From an uncultured Pseudomonadota bacterium (lineage in GTDB: Bacteria > Pseudomonadota > Gammaproteobacteria > Steroidobacterales > Steroidobacteraceae), in the NCBI GenBank assembly GCA_902826635.1, contig CADEFQ010000002.1, positions 44,217 to 108,216 on the forward strand: 64,000 nucleotides of DNA, read 5' to 3'. A program made the translations under genes and the position numbers. Every line of letters begins with the position of its first letter. Within the stretch, counting starts at the first letter, position 1. The notes below the pieces were generated by a model, which made no database searches, was not told the origin of the DNA, and saw nothing but the letters and a program-made list of their open reading frames with translations. This document shows, one piece after another, positions 1 through 8,986 of this stretch.

Positions 1-573
<573 letters not shown>

Positions 574-771
574 CTACGACCGTATCAGGAAAAGGAGGAC
601 GAGACCCGCCAGCATCGTCATGAAGCCGCCGATGCGCAGTTCGTGATCGCCGAGCGCTGCGATGCGCGCCAGCGCCCGCTTCATGCCGGCGGGATTCGCA
701 AACGGCAGCAGGCCCTCGATCACGAGCAGCAGCGCCAGCGCGCCCAGCAGGTCGGCCCAGTCGAGCGGCAT
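574..771 (-). CDS. DUF2065 small inner-membrane protein (YjeT-like)
   Basis: A 65-residue membrane protein of the DUF2065/YjeT family. Two hydrophobic helices, at about residues 8-25 and 45-63, flank a short polar loop with basic residues, and the chain ends in LFLIRS. Its position just after hflC and three bases before purA matches yjeT in E. coli. No enzymatic residues are apparent. The molecular role of the family is not established; the conserved place beside HflKC hints at membrane quality control, which is inference from context only. Confidence 0.88.
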   Translation of the reverse strand: MPLDWADLLGALALLLVIEGLLPFANPAGMKRALARIAALGDHELRIGGFMTMLAGLVLLFLIRS

Positions 772-775
772 CGGC

Positions 776-1651
776 CTAGCGGCCGCCCGGCGCCGGATTC
801 TTGAAGTACTTGAAGAACTCGCTGTCGGGGCTCACCACGAGTACGTCGCCTTCCTTGCCGATCGAGGTGCGATAGGCCTGCAAACTGCGGTAGAAGGCAT
901 AGAACTCGGGATTGCGCTCATAGGCCTTCGCGTAAGTTGCGGCCGCAACCGCATCGCCTTCGCCGCGAACGCGCAACGCATCACGCGCGGCGGACGACAG
1001 GATCTCGGTGCGCTTGCGGTCGGCCTCTGCCTTGATGCGCTGGCTGTCCTTCTCGCCCTCGCCGCGCAGCTGCCGCGCCTGCCGTTCGAAGTTCTGTTTC
1101 ATCGTCTCGTAGACGCGCGCCGCGACGTCGTCCGGCAGGTCGATGCGCTGCAGGCGCACGTCGATCAATTCGATGCCGAACTCGTCCACGGACTTGCTCG
1201 CGCGACCGATCATCTCGCCCGTCACGGCCGCACGGTCGGCGGTCACGACTTCGCGCAGCGTGCGCTGGGCGACCGCGTTCTTGATGCCGTCCTTGACGAT
1301 GTCCGCCAGGCGCTGGCCCGCCGCCTCCTCGTTGCCGCCGGTGGCACGGAAATACTTGGCCGCGTCCGCTACCCGCCAGTTGACGTAGAAATCGACCAGC
1401 AGCCCGCGGTTCTCGTTCGTGAGGAAAGTCTCGCCCGCATAGTTCTGCGTGACGACGCGACGCTCGAAGCGCGCGACCTGGTCGACGAACGGCCATTTCA
1501 GATGCAGGCCCGGGCCGTAGTCGACGCCCTGGATCTCGCCGAACTGGGTACGGATCGCGAGCTGCGTCTGCTGCACGGTAAAGAGCGACGACGAGGCGAT
1601 GACCAGCACCGCCACGATGGCGAGGACGAACGGCATGGCGCGCGAGGGCAT
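776..1651 (-). CDS. hflC: HflC, membrane protease modulator (SPFH/band 7)
   Basis: HflC pairs with HflK in the large periplasm-facing complex that surrounds and modulates the FtsH membrane protease. The 291-residue protein has an N-terminal membrane anchor at about residues 6-24, then an SPFH/band-7 domain beginning near QTQLAIRTQFGEI. A long charged helical segment rich in Glu, Lys and Arg (about 175-230) follows, as expected for the coiled-coil wall of the complex. Its ATG shares one base with the hflK stop (TGATG), so the two are translationally coupled and probably made in equal amounts. Length and order match E. coli. Confidence 0.96.
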   Translation of the reverse strand: MPSRAMPFVLAIVAVLVIASSSLFTVQQTQLAIRTQFGEIQGVDYGPGLHLKWPFVDQVARFERRVVTQNYAGETFLTNENRGLLVDFYVNWRVADAAKYFRATGGNEEAAGQRLADIVKDGIKNAVAQRTLREVVTADRAAVTGEMIGRASKSVDEFGIELIDVRLQRIDLPDDVAARVYETMKQNFERQARQLRGEGEKDSQRIKAEADRKRTEILSSAARDALRVRGEGDAVAAATYAKAYERNPEFYAFYRSLQAYRTSIGKEGDVLVVSPDSEFFKYFKNPAPGGR

Positions 1652-2745
1652 CAGCGCTCTCCCCGCTGGCGACCGTCGACGGTGACCGTTTCAGGCTCGG
1701 GCGCGGCCGCGCCGGGTCGGGACGCAGCGCCGGCGTCGGCGTCGCGCGCCCGGCCTTCGGTCAACTTGTCGAGCGGCAGGTAGATGAGATTCCCGCCGGC
1801 CGCCTTCGAATCGATCACCACTTTCTTCGAGCCCTTCAGCACGCCTTCGATCGTGTCGAGGTACATGCGTTCGCGCGTGACGCGCGGTGACGCCTCATAC
1901 GCCTGGCGCACCTGGTTGAAGCGCGCCGCTTCACCTTCGGCGAGCGCGGTGACCTGGGCCTTGTAGGCCTCGGCGTCCTGGATCTGCCGGGAGGCGGCGC
2001 CCTCGGCCACCGGAATGATCCCGCTCTGGTAAGTCTCGGCTTCCTTCTGCAGGCGCTCGCGATCGGCGATCGCCTTGTTGGCGTCGCGCTGCGCAGGCAC
2101 CACGGCTTCGGGCACCTGCACTTCGGTCAGGTTGACGCTCGTGACGCGGATGCCGGTGCCGTAGGTATCGAGCGTGCGCTGGATCAGTTCCTTCGTGCGG
2201 TCCGTGACCTGCTGGCGCGCCGACACGAGTATCGCCTCGAGATCGCCACGCCCGACGATTTCGCGGATCGCGCTCTCGCTCACTGCACGCAGCGACGATT
2301 CCGGATCGCGCACGCCGAACAGCACCTTCACCGGGTCGCTGAACTGGTATTGCACGGCCAGCGTGAGGTTGACGAGGTTCACGTCCGCGGTGAGCACGCG
2401 CGATTCGTACTTGACGCTGTTGACCGCCGAGACGTTCACCTTGGTGATCGTCTCGACGCCGCGCAGCCGCCAGCCCCAGCCCGGTTCGCGAACGGCGACG
2501 AACTTGCCGAACCGCTGCAGCACGCCGCGTTCGGCGGGATTGACCTGGTAGAAGCCGGAGAGCAGCCAGCCGACGATGACCACTGCGAGCAGCAGCAACG
2601 GTGACAGCCCGTTTTTCGAGCCGCCGGCGCCACCGAAGAAGGCCTCGAAGCGCCGCTGCCAATCCTTGAGGGCCTGATCGACGCCGTCGGCGCCGGGTTT
2701 GCGACCCCAGGGATTCTGCTGACCGCCAGGTTGATTCCAAGCCAT
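1651..2745 (-). CDS. hflK: HflK, membrane protease modulator (SPFH/band 7)
   Basis: Partner of HflC in the FtsH-HflKC complex. The 364-residue protein starts with a Gly/Pro/Trp-rich cytoplasmic segment (MAWNQPGGQQNPWGR), typical of HflK. One membrane helix follows at about 49-66, then the SPFH domain (NPAERGVLQRFGKF) and a long helical region. The C-terminus is Ala/Pro-rich and low in complexity (about 335-360). It is transcribed from hflX, four bases upstream, into the overlapping hflC. Assignment rests on the paired SPFH genes, the HflK-specific N-terminus and the gene order. Confidence 0.96.
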   Translation of the reverse strand: MAWNQPGGQQNPWGRKPGADGVDQALKDWQRRFEAFFGGAGGSKNGLSPLLLLAVVIVGWLLSGFYQVNPAERGVLQRFGKFVAVREPGWGWRLRGVETITKVNVSAVNSVKYESRVLTADVNLVNLTLAVQYQFSDPVKVLFGVRDPESSLRAVSESAIREIVGRGDLEAILVSARQQVTDRTKELIQRTLDTYGTGIRVTSVNLTEVQVPEAVVPAQRDANKAIADRERLQKEAETYQSGIIPVAEGAASRQIQDAEAYKAQVTALAEGEAARFNQVRQAYEASPRVTRERMYLDTIEGVLKGSKKVVIDSKAAGGNLIYLPLDKLTEGRARDADAGAASRPGAAAPEPETVTVDGRQRGER

Positions 2746-2748
2746 GAT

Positions 2749-4104
2749 TTAGCGCAATTCCGCAGTCGCGAGGGGAACGGTAGATTCTATCAGTCCGGCG
2801 AGGTCGGCAGGAACGTTCGCGGCCCGCATGTCCACGGCGACCTGCACGCCCGGCGTACGCGCGAGCACCAGCAGTTCGACATCCGGCAGCTGCACCGTGA
2901 GTTCGCAGCCGCCATCGTCGAGCGCGCGCTCGGCCTGCACGGTGCCCGCGGCGTACAGCCGCGAGCGCAGCGCGCCCTGCCCGGCGGGCAGTCGCAGCGT
3001 CGCGGCGCGCACGCTCCGCGCGAGGCGCTCGGCGACGGCCGTACGCAGCAGCTCGAGGCCGTCGGCGCGCGCGGCGGAAATCCATACGCGCGCCGACGTG
3101 CCGTCCGCTTCGCGCTCGGTGTGCGGAGCCATCTCGAGCCGGTCGATCTTGTTGTAGACGCGGACCTGCGGAATATCGCCCGCACCGATCTCTTCGAGCA
3201 CCGCGTTCACTTCGAGGATGTGCTCGTCGCGTCGCGGGTCGCTGGCATCAATCACGTGCAGCAGCAGCGTCGCCTCGCGCGCCTCCGTGAGCGTCGAGCG
3301 GAAGGCGGCGACCAGTTCGTGCGGCAACTCGCGGATGAACCCGACGGTGTCGGCGAACACGCATTCGGTGCCGCCCGGCAGGCGCAAGCGGCGCACGAGC
3401 GGGTCGAGGGTCGCGAAGAGCTGGTCGGCCACATACGCATCGGCGCCCGTCATCGCGCGAAACAGCGTCGACTTGCCTGCGTTGGTGTAGCCGACGAGCG
3501 CGACGGACGGAATCGGGATCTCGGCGCGCGCGCGCCGGCCGGTCTCGCGCTGCAGCTGCAGCTTCTCGAGCCGGCGAGTGAGCACGCGCACCCGCTGGCC
3601 GACGAGCCGGCGGTCGGTCTCGAGCTGCGTTTCGCCCGGCCCACGCAGGCCGATGCCGCCGCCGCGCTGGCGCTCGAGGTGGGTCCAGCCGCGCACGAGG
3701 CGGGTCGCGATGTGCTTCAGCTGCGCGAGCTCGACCTGCAACTTGCCCTCGTGGCTGCGCGCGCGCTGCGCGAAGATGTCGAGGATGAGCCCGTTCCGGT
3801 CGAGCACGCGCCGACCGATCAGCTTCTCGAGATTGCGTTCCTGGCTCGGCGAGAGTGCGTGATCGACGAGAATCACGTCGGCCGTGTGCAACTCGGCCGC
3901 TACGCGGATTTCCTCGGCTTTGCCGCTGCCGACGAAGTAGCGCGGATCGGGACGCTCGCGGCGACCCGTGATCGTCACCACCGGCTGCGCGCCCGCGGAG
4001 TTCGCGAGCTGCGTGAATTCCTCGATGTCTTCCGGGTCGGCGGGTGCACCCAACCCGAGGCGCACGAGCACCGCACGTTCACCGGTGCGTGGGCGCTCGA
4101 ACAT
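2749..4104 (-). CDS. hflX: GTPase HflX
   Basis: HflX is a ribosome-associated GTPase that binds and splits stalled or heat-damaged 70S ribosomes. The 451-residue protein has the N-terminal HflX domain with the glycine-rich RGGGIGLRGPGETQLE linker at about 147-162. The G domain shows GYTNAGKST (G1, 205-213), DTVGFI (G3, 252-257) and NKID (G4). A C-terminal extension follows. Its ATG overlaps the hfq stop codon (TAATG), so hfq and hflX are coupled. The gene lies between hfq and hflK as in E. coli and Pseudomonas. Nothing is missing from the nucleotide-binding motifs. Confidence 0.97.
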   Translation of the reverse strand: MFERPRTGERAVLVRLGLGAPADPEDIEEFTQLANSAGAQPVVTITGRRERPDPRYFVGSGKAEEIRVAAELHTADVILVDHALSPSQERNLEKLIGRRVLDRNGLILDIFAQRARSHEGKLQVELAQLKHIATRLVRGWTHLERQRGGGIGLRGPGETQLETDRRLVGQRVRVLTRRLEKLQLQRETGRRARAEIPIPSVALVGYTNAGKSTLFRAMTGADAYVADQLFATLDPLVRRLRLPGGTECVFADTVGFIRELPHELVAAFRSTLTEAREATLLLHVIDASDPRRDEHILEVNAVLEEIGAGDIPQVRVYNKIDRLEMAPHTEREADGTSARVWISAARADGLELLRTAVAERLARSVRAATLRLPAGQGALRSRLYAAGTVQAERALDDGGCELTVQLPDVELLVLARTPGVQVAVDMRAANVPADLAGLIESTVPLATAELR

Positions 4105-4361
4105 TACTCCGCTTGCGGCTCCACGGCGGCGCCCGCCTCATCGGCGGAGGGCACGCGGACATTGCGCGCCGGAACGACGGTCGAGATGGCGTGCTTGTAC
4201 ACCATCTGGCTCACGCTGTTCTTCAGCAGCACGACGAACTGATCGAAGGAATCGATCTGGCCCTGAAGCTTGATCCCGTTGACGAGGTAGATCGATACCG
4301 GGATGTGCTCTTTGCGCAGGGCGTTCAGGAAGGGGTCTTGCAGTGATTGACCTTTGGCCAT
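4104..4361 (-). CDS. hfq: RNA chaperone Hfq
   Basis: Hfq is the hexameric Sm-like RNA chaperone that pairs small RNAs with mRNAs. The start at 4361 gives [18 protein letters not shown], the canonical Hfq N-terminus, and has a good AGGAG ribosome site a few bases upstream; a longer in-frame opening upstream is not needed. Sm1 ([19 protein letters not shown]) and Sm2 with the YKHAIST motif are intact. At 85 residues it is shorter than E. coli Hfq (102), with only a brief acidic tail ending VEPQAE. miaA lies upstream with a 119-base gap, so hfq may have its own promoter there. Confidence 0.97.
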   Translation of the reverse strand: MAKGQSLQDPFLNALRKEHIPVSIYLVNGIKLQGQIDSFDQFVVLLKNSVSQMVYKHAISTVVPARNVRVPSADEAGAAVEPQAE

Positions 4362-4480
4362 GAGGTTCTCCTTGTTTTCGGATCTGGTGCAAGCGATGAA
4401 GGCCGTGACGACGCCTTCCGTAGCGAACAGCAGTGTGGCCAGCAAGCTGCCTCAAACTTTCGAGGCATAAGTGCGACGCA

Positions 4481-5452
4481 TCATACCACAGGGGGGCGCC
4501 AGGCCAGCGCCACCCGTGCAGCCCAATCCTCACCGGCGCCGGGTGCGCGCGGGTCTATTTTTTCCAACGATAACGAGGACTTGAGCCACGTTAGCTGCCT
4601 CTTGGCCAACTGTCGCGTCGCGGCAATCGCGCGCTCGCCCGCCTCCTCGAGACCGTAGTCGCCCGCAAGGTGGCGCCACAGCTGGCGGTACCCGACCGCA
4701 CGGATCGCGGGATGCTCGGCAGTGAGGTCGGCGCGCGCATACAGCGCGCGCACTTCGTCCAGGAATCCGGCCGCCATCATCGCTTCGAAGCGGCGCGCGA
4801 TCCGCGCGTGCAGCGCCGCCCGATCGGCGGGCACCAGCGCCGCGGCGCGAAATTCGAACTCACTCGCGACGACTTCGGCCGACGACTGCCAGGAGGAAAT
4901 CGGCGCGCCGGTCGCGTAGTACACCTCGAGCGCGCGCTGGATACGCTGTCGATCGTGCGCATGGATGCGAGCCGCAGCCACCGGATCGACGCGCGCGAGC
5001 TCCGCGTGCAGCGAAGCCCACCCGTCGCGCGCCGCACGCGCGTCGATCGCCGCGCGAATGTCGGCTTGCGCCTTCGGCAGCGGGGCCATGCCCTGCAGCA
5101 ACGCGCGCACGTACAGCATCGTGCCGCCGACGACGACCGGCAAACGGCCGCGCGCGTGGATCGCGCGCAGGGTCGCCGTCGCATCGGTGACGAACTCACC
5201 GGCGGAATAGCTTTCCGCCGCATCGCGCAGGTCGAGCAGGTGGTGAGGAATGCGCGCACGCGTCGCGGCGTCGGGCTTTGCGGTGCCGATGTCGAGCCCG
5301 CGATACACCTGCGCGGAATCGCAGCTCACGATCTCGATCGGGAGCCGCTCGCCGAGCGTCAGCGCCCAATCGCTCTTGCCGATGCCGGTGGGCCCGGTGA
5401 GGACGATCACCGTCGCGGCGCGTCCCTCGCCGCGCTGCCCTTCAGCGACCAC
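4481..5452 (-). CDS. miaA: tRNA dimethylallyltransferase MiaA
   Basis: MiaA transfers a dimethylallyl group to A37 of tRNAs that read codons starting with U. The P-loop GPTGIGKS lies near the N-terminus, followed by DSAQVYRGLDIGTAKP, VVVGGTMLYVRALL and the C-terminal AVGYRQLW region, all MiaA signatures. The start is uncertain. A GTG at 5452 overlaps the mutL stop by 11 bases and gives 323 residues; a GTG at 5410, just before IVLTGPTG, is an alternative. An ATG further upstream would add a segment that only shadows mutL. Order mutL-miaA-hfq is as in E. coli. Confidence 0.94.
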   Translation of the reverse strand: MVAEGQRGEGRAATVIVLTGPTGIGKSDWALTLGERLPIEIVSCDSAQVYRGLDIGTAKPDAATRARIPHHLLDLRDAAESYSAGEFVTDATATLRAIHARGRLPVVVGGTMLYVRALLQGMAPLPKAQADIRAAIDARAARDGWASLHAELARVDPVAAARIHAHDRQRIQRALEVYYATGAPISSWQSSAEVVASEFEFRAAALVPADRAALHARIARRFEAMMAAGFLDEVRALYARADLTAEHPAIRAVGYRQLWRHLAGDYGLEEAGERAIAATRQLAKRQLTWLKSSLSLEKIDPRAPGAGEDWAARVALAWRPPVV

Positions 5453-7202
5453 GCAGGAACAGCTGGTCGAGTTCGGCGAGCGAGAGGCGTGTCCAGGTCG
5501 GCCGCCCGTGATTGCACTGATCTGCGCGCTCGGTTGCCTCCATCTGGCGCAGCAGCGCATTCATCTCCGGAAGGCTGAGTCGCCGATGCGCGTGAATGGC
5601 GCTTCGGCACGCAAGGTTGCCGAGGAGCCGGAAACCCGGTTCCTCGAAATGCCGCGAGCCACCCTCGTTCATCGCATCCCGCGCGACCTCGCGCAGCAGT
5701 TCCGCGAGATCGGTGCGTGCGCCGAGCAGCGCCGGCACGCGTCGCACGGCCAGGCTCTCCGGCGCGAGGCGTTCAATTGCAAAGCCGAGCGCGGACCATT
5801 CTTCGCTTGCGGCAATGACCGCGTCCGCCTCGTGGGCCTTCAGCGGCACCGTGATCGGCGCGAGCAAGCCCTGCGAGGCCACTTCCTGCGCCATCTGCCG
5901 CTTGTAGGCCTCGTACAGCACGCGCTCGTGCGCCGCGTGCATGTCGACGAGGATCAGGCCGGCCGCGTTCTGCGCGAGAATGTAGATGCCGTGCAGTTGC
6001 GCGATCGCGGTGCCGAGCGGCTCCGTCGCGCTGCCCGTCGACACCGCTTCCGCGACGGCCCAGGGCGATGCGCTCCACGCCCCGGCCACGGCGGGGAGGG
6101 TTGACGACGCCGGCGCGAACGGCAGCGGGAGCGGTGTCGCGAACGGGTGCTCCGGCGCTTCGATGGCCGCGGCGGTGGCGCCGTGCGCAGCGCTGGCGGC
6201 ACTCGGCTGCGACGCGGCGAGCGTGCGCTCGATGGCGCGGAATACGAAGTCGTGGATCTGGCGGCTGTCGCGAAAGCGCACTTCGAGCTTCGCCGGATGC
6301 GCGTTCACGTCGACGAGCCGAGGATCGAGCGACAGGTTAAGCAGGTAGGTCGGATGGCGCCCGTGATAGAGCACATCCCGGTAGCCGAGACGCACGGCAC
6401 TCATCAGCAGGCGGTCGCGGACATGGCGACCGTTCACGAACCAGTATTGCGCATCGGGTTGTGCGCGCGCCGCCGTCGGCGCGCCGATCCAGCCTTCGAT
6501 CGCCACCGGCCCCGCCGCGTGGCGCACCGGCAGCGCCCGCTCGAGAAATTCCGCGCCGAGCACCGCATCGACCCGGCGGGCGGCGTCTTCGTCGGGCGCG
6601 AGTGCCGGCGCGTCGAGCAGTACGCGAGCGCCATTGCGCAAGCGAAACGCGACATCCGGTCGCGAGAGCGCGAGGCGCTCGACCCATCGCAGGATGTGGC
6701 CGGTCTCGGTCGCGTCGCTGCGCACGAACTTGCGCCGCGCCGGGACGTTGTAGAAAAGATCGCGCACTTCCACGGTCGTGCCGGTCGGATGGGCCGCGGG
6801 TCGCAGCGTGCCGACCTGCCCGCCTTCGACGCTGATCTCCTGCGCCTGCGCGGTGCCCGCCGGGCGCGACACGATGCGCAACTTCGCGACGGATCCGATC
6901 GAAGGCAGCGCCTCGCCGCGAAAGCCGAGCGTGCCGACGGCCTCGAGGTCGTCGAGCGAGGCGATCTTGCTGGTCGCGTGGCGGGCGATGGCGAGCGGCA
7001 GTTCCGGGGCCGCGATGCCGGCTCCGTCGTCGCGTACGCGCAGGAGCCCGACGCCGCCCCTTTCGATATCGATCTCGATGCGCTGCGCGCCGGCGTCGAG
7101 TGCGTTCTCGACGATTTCCTTGACCGCCGAGGCTGGCCGCTCGATCACCTCGCCCGCGGCGATCTGATCGATGAGTTCACCGGCGAGGACGCGAATCGGC
7201 AT
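5442..7202 (-). CDS. mutL: DNA mismatch repair protein MutL
   Basis: MutL couples mismatch recognition by MutS to strand incision. The 586-residue protein has the GHKL ATPase N-terminus: the catalytic-site segment VKEIVENALDAGA, then DDGAGI and GFRGEALPSI. A Pro/Ala-rich linker (about 335-395) leads to the C-terminal dimerisation domain. That domain carries DMHAAHERVLYE at 420-431, matching the endonuclease pattern D-x-H-A-x2-E-x4-E, and CNHGRP at 563-568, so it is probably the nicking type of MutL. A TACAAT box ends six bases before the ATG and no Shine-Dalgarno is seen, suggesting a leaderless mRNA. Confidence 0.97.
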   Translation of the reverse strand: MPIRVLAGELIDQIAAGEVIERPASAVKEIVENALDAGAQRIEIDIERGGVGLLRVRDDGAGIAAPELPLAIARHATSKIASLDDLEAVGTLGFRGEALPSIGSVAKLRIVSRPAGTAQAQEISVEGGQVGTLRPAAHPTGTTVEVRDLFYNVPARRKFVRSDATETGHILRWVERLALSRPDVAFRLRNGARVLLDAPALAPDEDAARRVDAVLGAEFLERALPVRHAAGPVAIEGWIGAPTAARAQPDAQYWFVNGRHVRDRLLMSAVRLGYRDVLYHGRHPTYLLNLSLDPRLVDVNAHPAKLEVRFRDSRQIHDFVFRAIERTLAASQPSAASAAHGATAAAIEAPEHPFATPLPLPFAPASSTLPAVAGAWSASPWAVAEAVSTGSATEPLGTAIAQLHGIYILAQNAAGLILVDMHAAHERVLYEAYKRQMAQEVASQGLLAPITVPLKAHEADAVIAASEEWSALGFAIERLAPESLAVRRVPALLGARTDLAELLREVARDAMNEGGSRHFEEPGFRLLGNLACRSAIHAHRRLSLPEMNALLRQMEATERADQCNHGRPTWTRLSLAELDQLFLRGR

Positions 7203-7214
7203 GGGTGGATTGTA
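7203..7214 (-). promoter_or_regulatory. Candidate -10 box of a leaderless mutL transcript
   Basis: On the minus strand TACAAT (7214-7209) is followed by six bases and then the mutL ATG at 7202. No Shine-Dalgarno lies between. A start site about seven bases after the box would fall on the ATG. No convincing -35 box was seen. Confidence 0.45.
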
Positions 7215-7221
7215 GAGCGGA

Positions 7222-7270
7222 AGTCCGCCTCAGTCCGCCTCCACCTCAGTCCGCCTCCGCCTCAGTCCGC
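7222..7270. repeat. Short tandem repeat of AGTCCGCCTC units between mutL and the amidase
   Basis: Imperfect tandem units start at 7222, 7232, 7248 and 7264, each opening AGTCCGC; the two middle units are 16 bases long and differ at one position. The array covers the whole 59-base gap and includes the amidase stop codon. On the transcribed strand the units read as GAGGCGGACT, so they look like several weak ribosome-binding motifs in a row. Confidence 0.8.
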
Positions 7271-8467
7271 GGCGGCGAGCCGCCGCAGTTCGGCGAAGCG
7301 CGTTCCCTCCGGCGGGCTGCGCGTGAAATAGCCCTCGACACCCGCGACGATGGCGCCGGCGAGCTTGCCACGCTGCGAGTCGCTACGCAGCCGCCGCTCA
7401 TCCGCAGCATTCGTGATATAGGCGGTCTCGATCAGCATCGACGGGATATCGGGGGACTTCAACACGAGGAACCCGGCCTGCTGCACGCGCGGCTTGCGCA
7501 CCGGCACGACGCCCCCGAACGAATCGAGCACATGCTCGGCCGCCTGCATGCTCGCGCTGATATTGGCCGATTGCGACAAATCGAGCAGTACGGTCGCGAG
7601 CACGTTGTCCTTGTCGCTCAGCGAGACTCCCCCGCGAAGGTCGGCCGCATTCTCGCGCTCGGCGAGCCAGCGCGCGGCCTCGTCGGTCGCGCCACGCTCC
7701 GACAGCACGTAGACCGACGCACCCGAGACATCCCGGTCGCGCAGTGCATCCGCGTGGATCGACAGGAACATGTCGGCCTTCGCGGCACGCGCGCGCCGGA
7801 TGCGTTCACGATGCGCGATGTAGTAGTCGCCGTCGCGAATCAGTACCGCGCGCATGCCCGGCTCGCGGTTGATGCGCTCGGCGAGTTCACGCGCGATCTC
7901 GAGCACCACGGCCTTCTCGCGCGTTCCACCGTGACCGATGGCCCCCGGGTCCTTGCCACCGTGTCCGGCATCGATCGCGATCACGACGTCGCGCGCGCCA
8001 CTTCCCGGCGCGTGCGCGGGTTTCACGACGCGCGATGTTCCCACCGCCGCAACTGCCTCCGCCGGCGCGTCCGCGTCCGGTAGATCCACGACGACCCGAT
8101 GCCCGCCGTCGGCCGACGGCGCGAGGCGCGCGGCGCGCGGCTCGGCCTCGAGCGTCGTCTCGATCACGAGGCGCAGCGTGCCGCCCGGCTGCACGCCCGA
8201 ACGCACGGCGATGATCGGTCCCTGCGCGCGCGGCAGCTTTACGTCCGGGGCGAGTTCGGTGCCTTCGAGATCGAGCACGACGCGACGTGGATTCTCGAGG
8301 GTGAAGAGCTTGTAGTCGGCGGCGGCGGTGAGATCCACGACGATGCGCGCGCCCGTCGCCTCGGTGGAAGCGCGTACCGCGAGCGCCGAACTCGCGGCGC
8401 CGCTGGCATCGCCCAGCGCGACGGTCGCGGCGAACAGCAGGAGAACGGCGGCCAGCAACGTGCGCAT
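7262..8467 (-). CDS. N-acetylmuramoyl-L-alanine amidase (AmiB/AmiC-like)
   Basis: A periplasmic zinc amidase that cleaves the amide bond between muramic acid and the stem peptide to separate daughter cells. The 401-residue protein has a signal peptide (about 1-19), an AMIN domain (about 28-130) that directs it to the septum, and an Amidase_3 domain from about 160. Zinc ligands are visible: His169 in IDAGHGGKDPG, Glu190 in VVLEIA and His238 in SIHAD. The catalytic-type Glu lies in LIETAYITN. No LysM domain is present, unlike E. coli AmiB. Its place between tsaE and mutL matches amiB. The start codon abuts a perfect hairpin (8468-8489) with no Shine-Dalgarno. Confidence 0.94.
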   Translation of the reverse strand: MRTLLAAVLLLFAATVALGDASGAASSALAVRASTEATGARIVVDLTAAADYKLFTLENPRRVVLDLEGTELAPDVKLPRAQGPIIAVRSGVQPGGTLRLVIETTLEAEPRAARLAPSADGGHRVVVDLPDADAPAEAVAAVGTSRVVKPAHAPGSGARDVVIAIDAGHGGKDPGAIGHGGTREKAVVLEIARELAERINREPGMRAVLIRDGDYYIAHRERIRRARAAKADMFLSIHADALRDRDVSGASVYVLSERGATDEAARWLAERENAADLRGGVSLSDKDNVLATVLLDLSQSANISASMQAAEHVLDSFGGVVPVRKPRVQQAGFLVLKSPDIPSMLIETAYITNAADERRLRSDSQRGKLAGAIVAGVEGYFTRSPPEGTRFAELRRLAAAD

Positions 8468-8489
8468 GGCGGCTTAATGTAAAGCCGCC
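8468..8489 (-). promoter_or_regulatory. Perfect hairpin touching the amidase start codon
   Basis: GGCGGCTT (8468-8475) and AAGCCGCC (8482-8489) are exact inverted repeats around a six-base loop. On the amidase mRNA the 3' arm ends one base before AUG, occupying the place where a ribosome site would lie. The region just upstream (8490-8515) is unusually AT-rich and may hold a promoter. No U-run follows on either strand, so a terminator is unlikely. Confidence 0.6.
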
Positions 8490-8510
8490 GCCACGCAATA
8501 TCAATTGAAA

Positions 8511-8963
8511 TTAATGAGATACGTAAACAAGCTCGCGTGCGCCCGCATACCAGCCATCTCCCCGCGAGCTCCCCGCGATCCGCTCGATCCGATGTGCAGC
8601 GGGCCCGATCGACAATCGCAGATGCAGGTCGCACTCCGGCAGGCGCGCCGCGCCCCGCTCGGGCCATTCGACGACCCACAGATGGCGCGGCGCGTGCAGG
8701 TCGCGAAGACCGAGTGGTTCCAGCTCGTCGGGATCGATCAGGCGATAGAGGTCGGCGTGCACCACGGTGAGCGACGCCAAGGTGTGCACATCCACGAGCG
8801 TATACGTCGGGCTGCGCACCGGGCCGGCGACCCCGAGCGCCGTGAGCAGCCCGCGCGCGAGCGTCGTCTTGCCGGCGCCCAACTCACCGCTCAGGAACAG
8901 CAGCAACGGCGCGGTGTCGAGCGCGGGCAGCGCACGCGCGAGAGCCGCGCCGAATGCGCCCAT
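8511..8963 (-). CDS. tsaE: tRNA threonylcarbamoyladenosine biosynthesis ATPase TsaE
   Basis: TsaE is the P-loop ATPase that works with TsaB and TsaD to make the t6A37 modification of ANN-decoding tRNAs. The 150-residue protein has Walker A GELGAGKTT at 26-34 and the family segments SPTYTLVDVH, HADLYRL and VVEWPERG. The ATG at 8963 lacks a clear ribosome site. In-frame sequence upstream resembles the usual extra TsaE N-terminal residues but offers no ATG, GTG or TTG, so 8963 is kept. It lies 23 bases after the nnr stop, as in the E. coli yjeF-yjeE-amiB order. Confidence 0.95.
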   Translation of the reverse strand: MGAFGAALARALPALDTAPLLLFLSGELGAGKTTLARGLLTALGVAGPVRSPTYTLVDVHTLASLTVVHADLYRLIDPDELEPLGLRDLHAPRHLWVVEWPERGAARLPECDLHLRLSIGPAAHRIERIAGSSRGDGWYAGARELVYVSH

Positions 8964-8986
8964 CGCCTCGGGCGTGCGCGCGTCGA

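Noticed and set aside
4362..4445. N-terminal extension of Hfq by 28 residues
   Set aside because: The internal ATG at 4361 has a strong ribosome site and gives the canonical Hfq N-terminus.
4448..4467. TGCCTC/GAGGCA hairpin between miaA and hfq as a terminator
   Set aside because: The stem is only six pairs with an eight-base loop and no U-run, and hfq must be read through this point.
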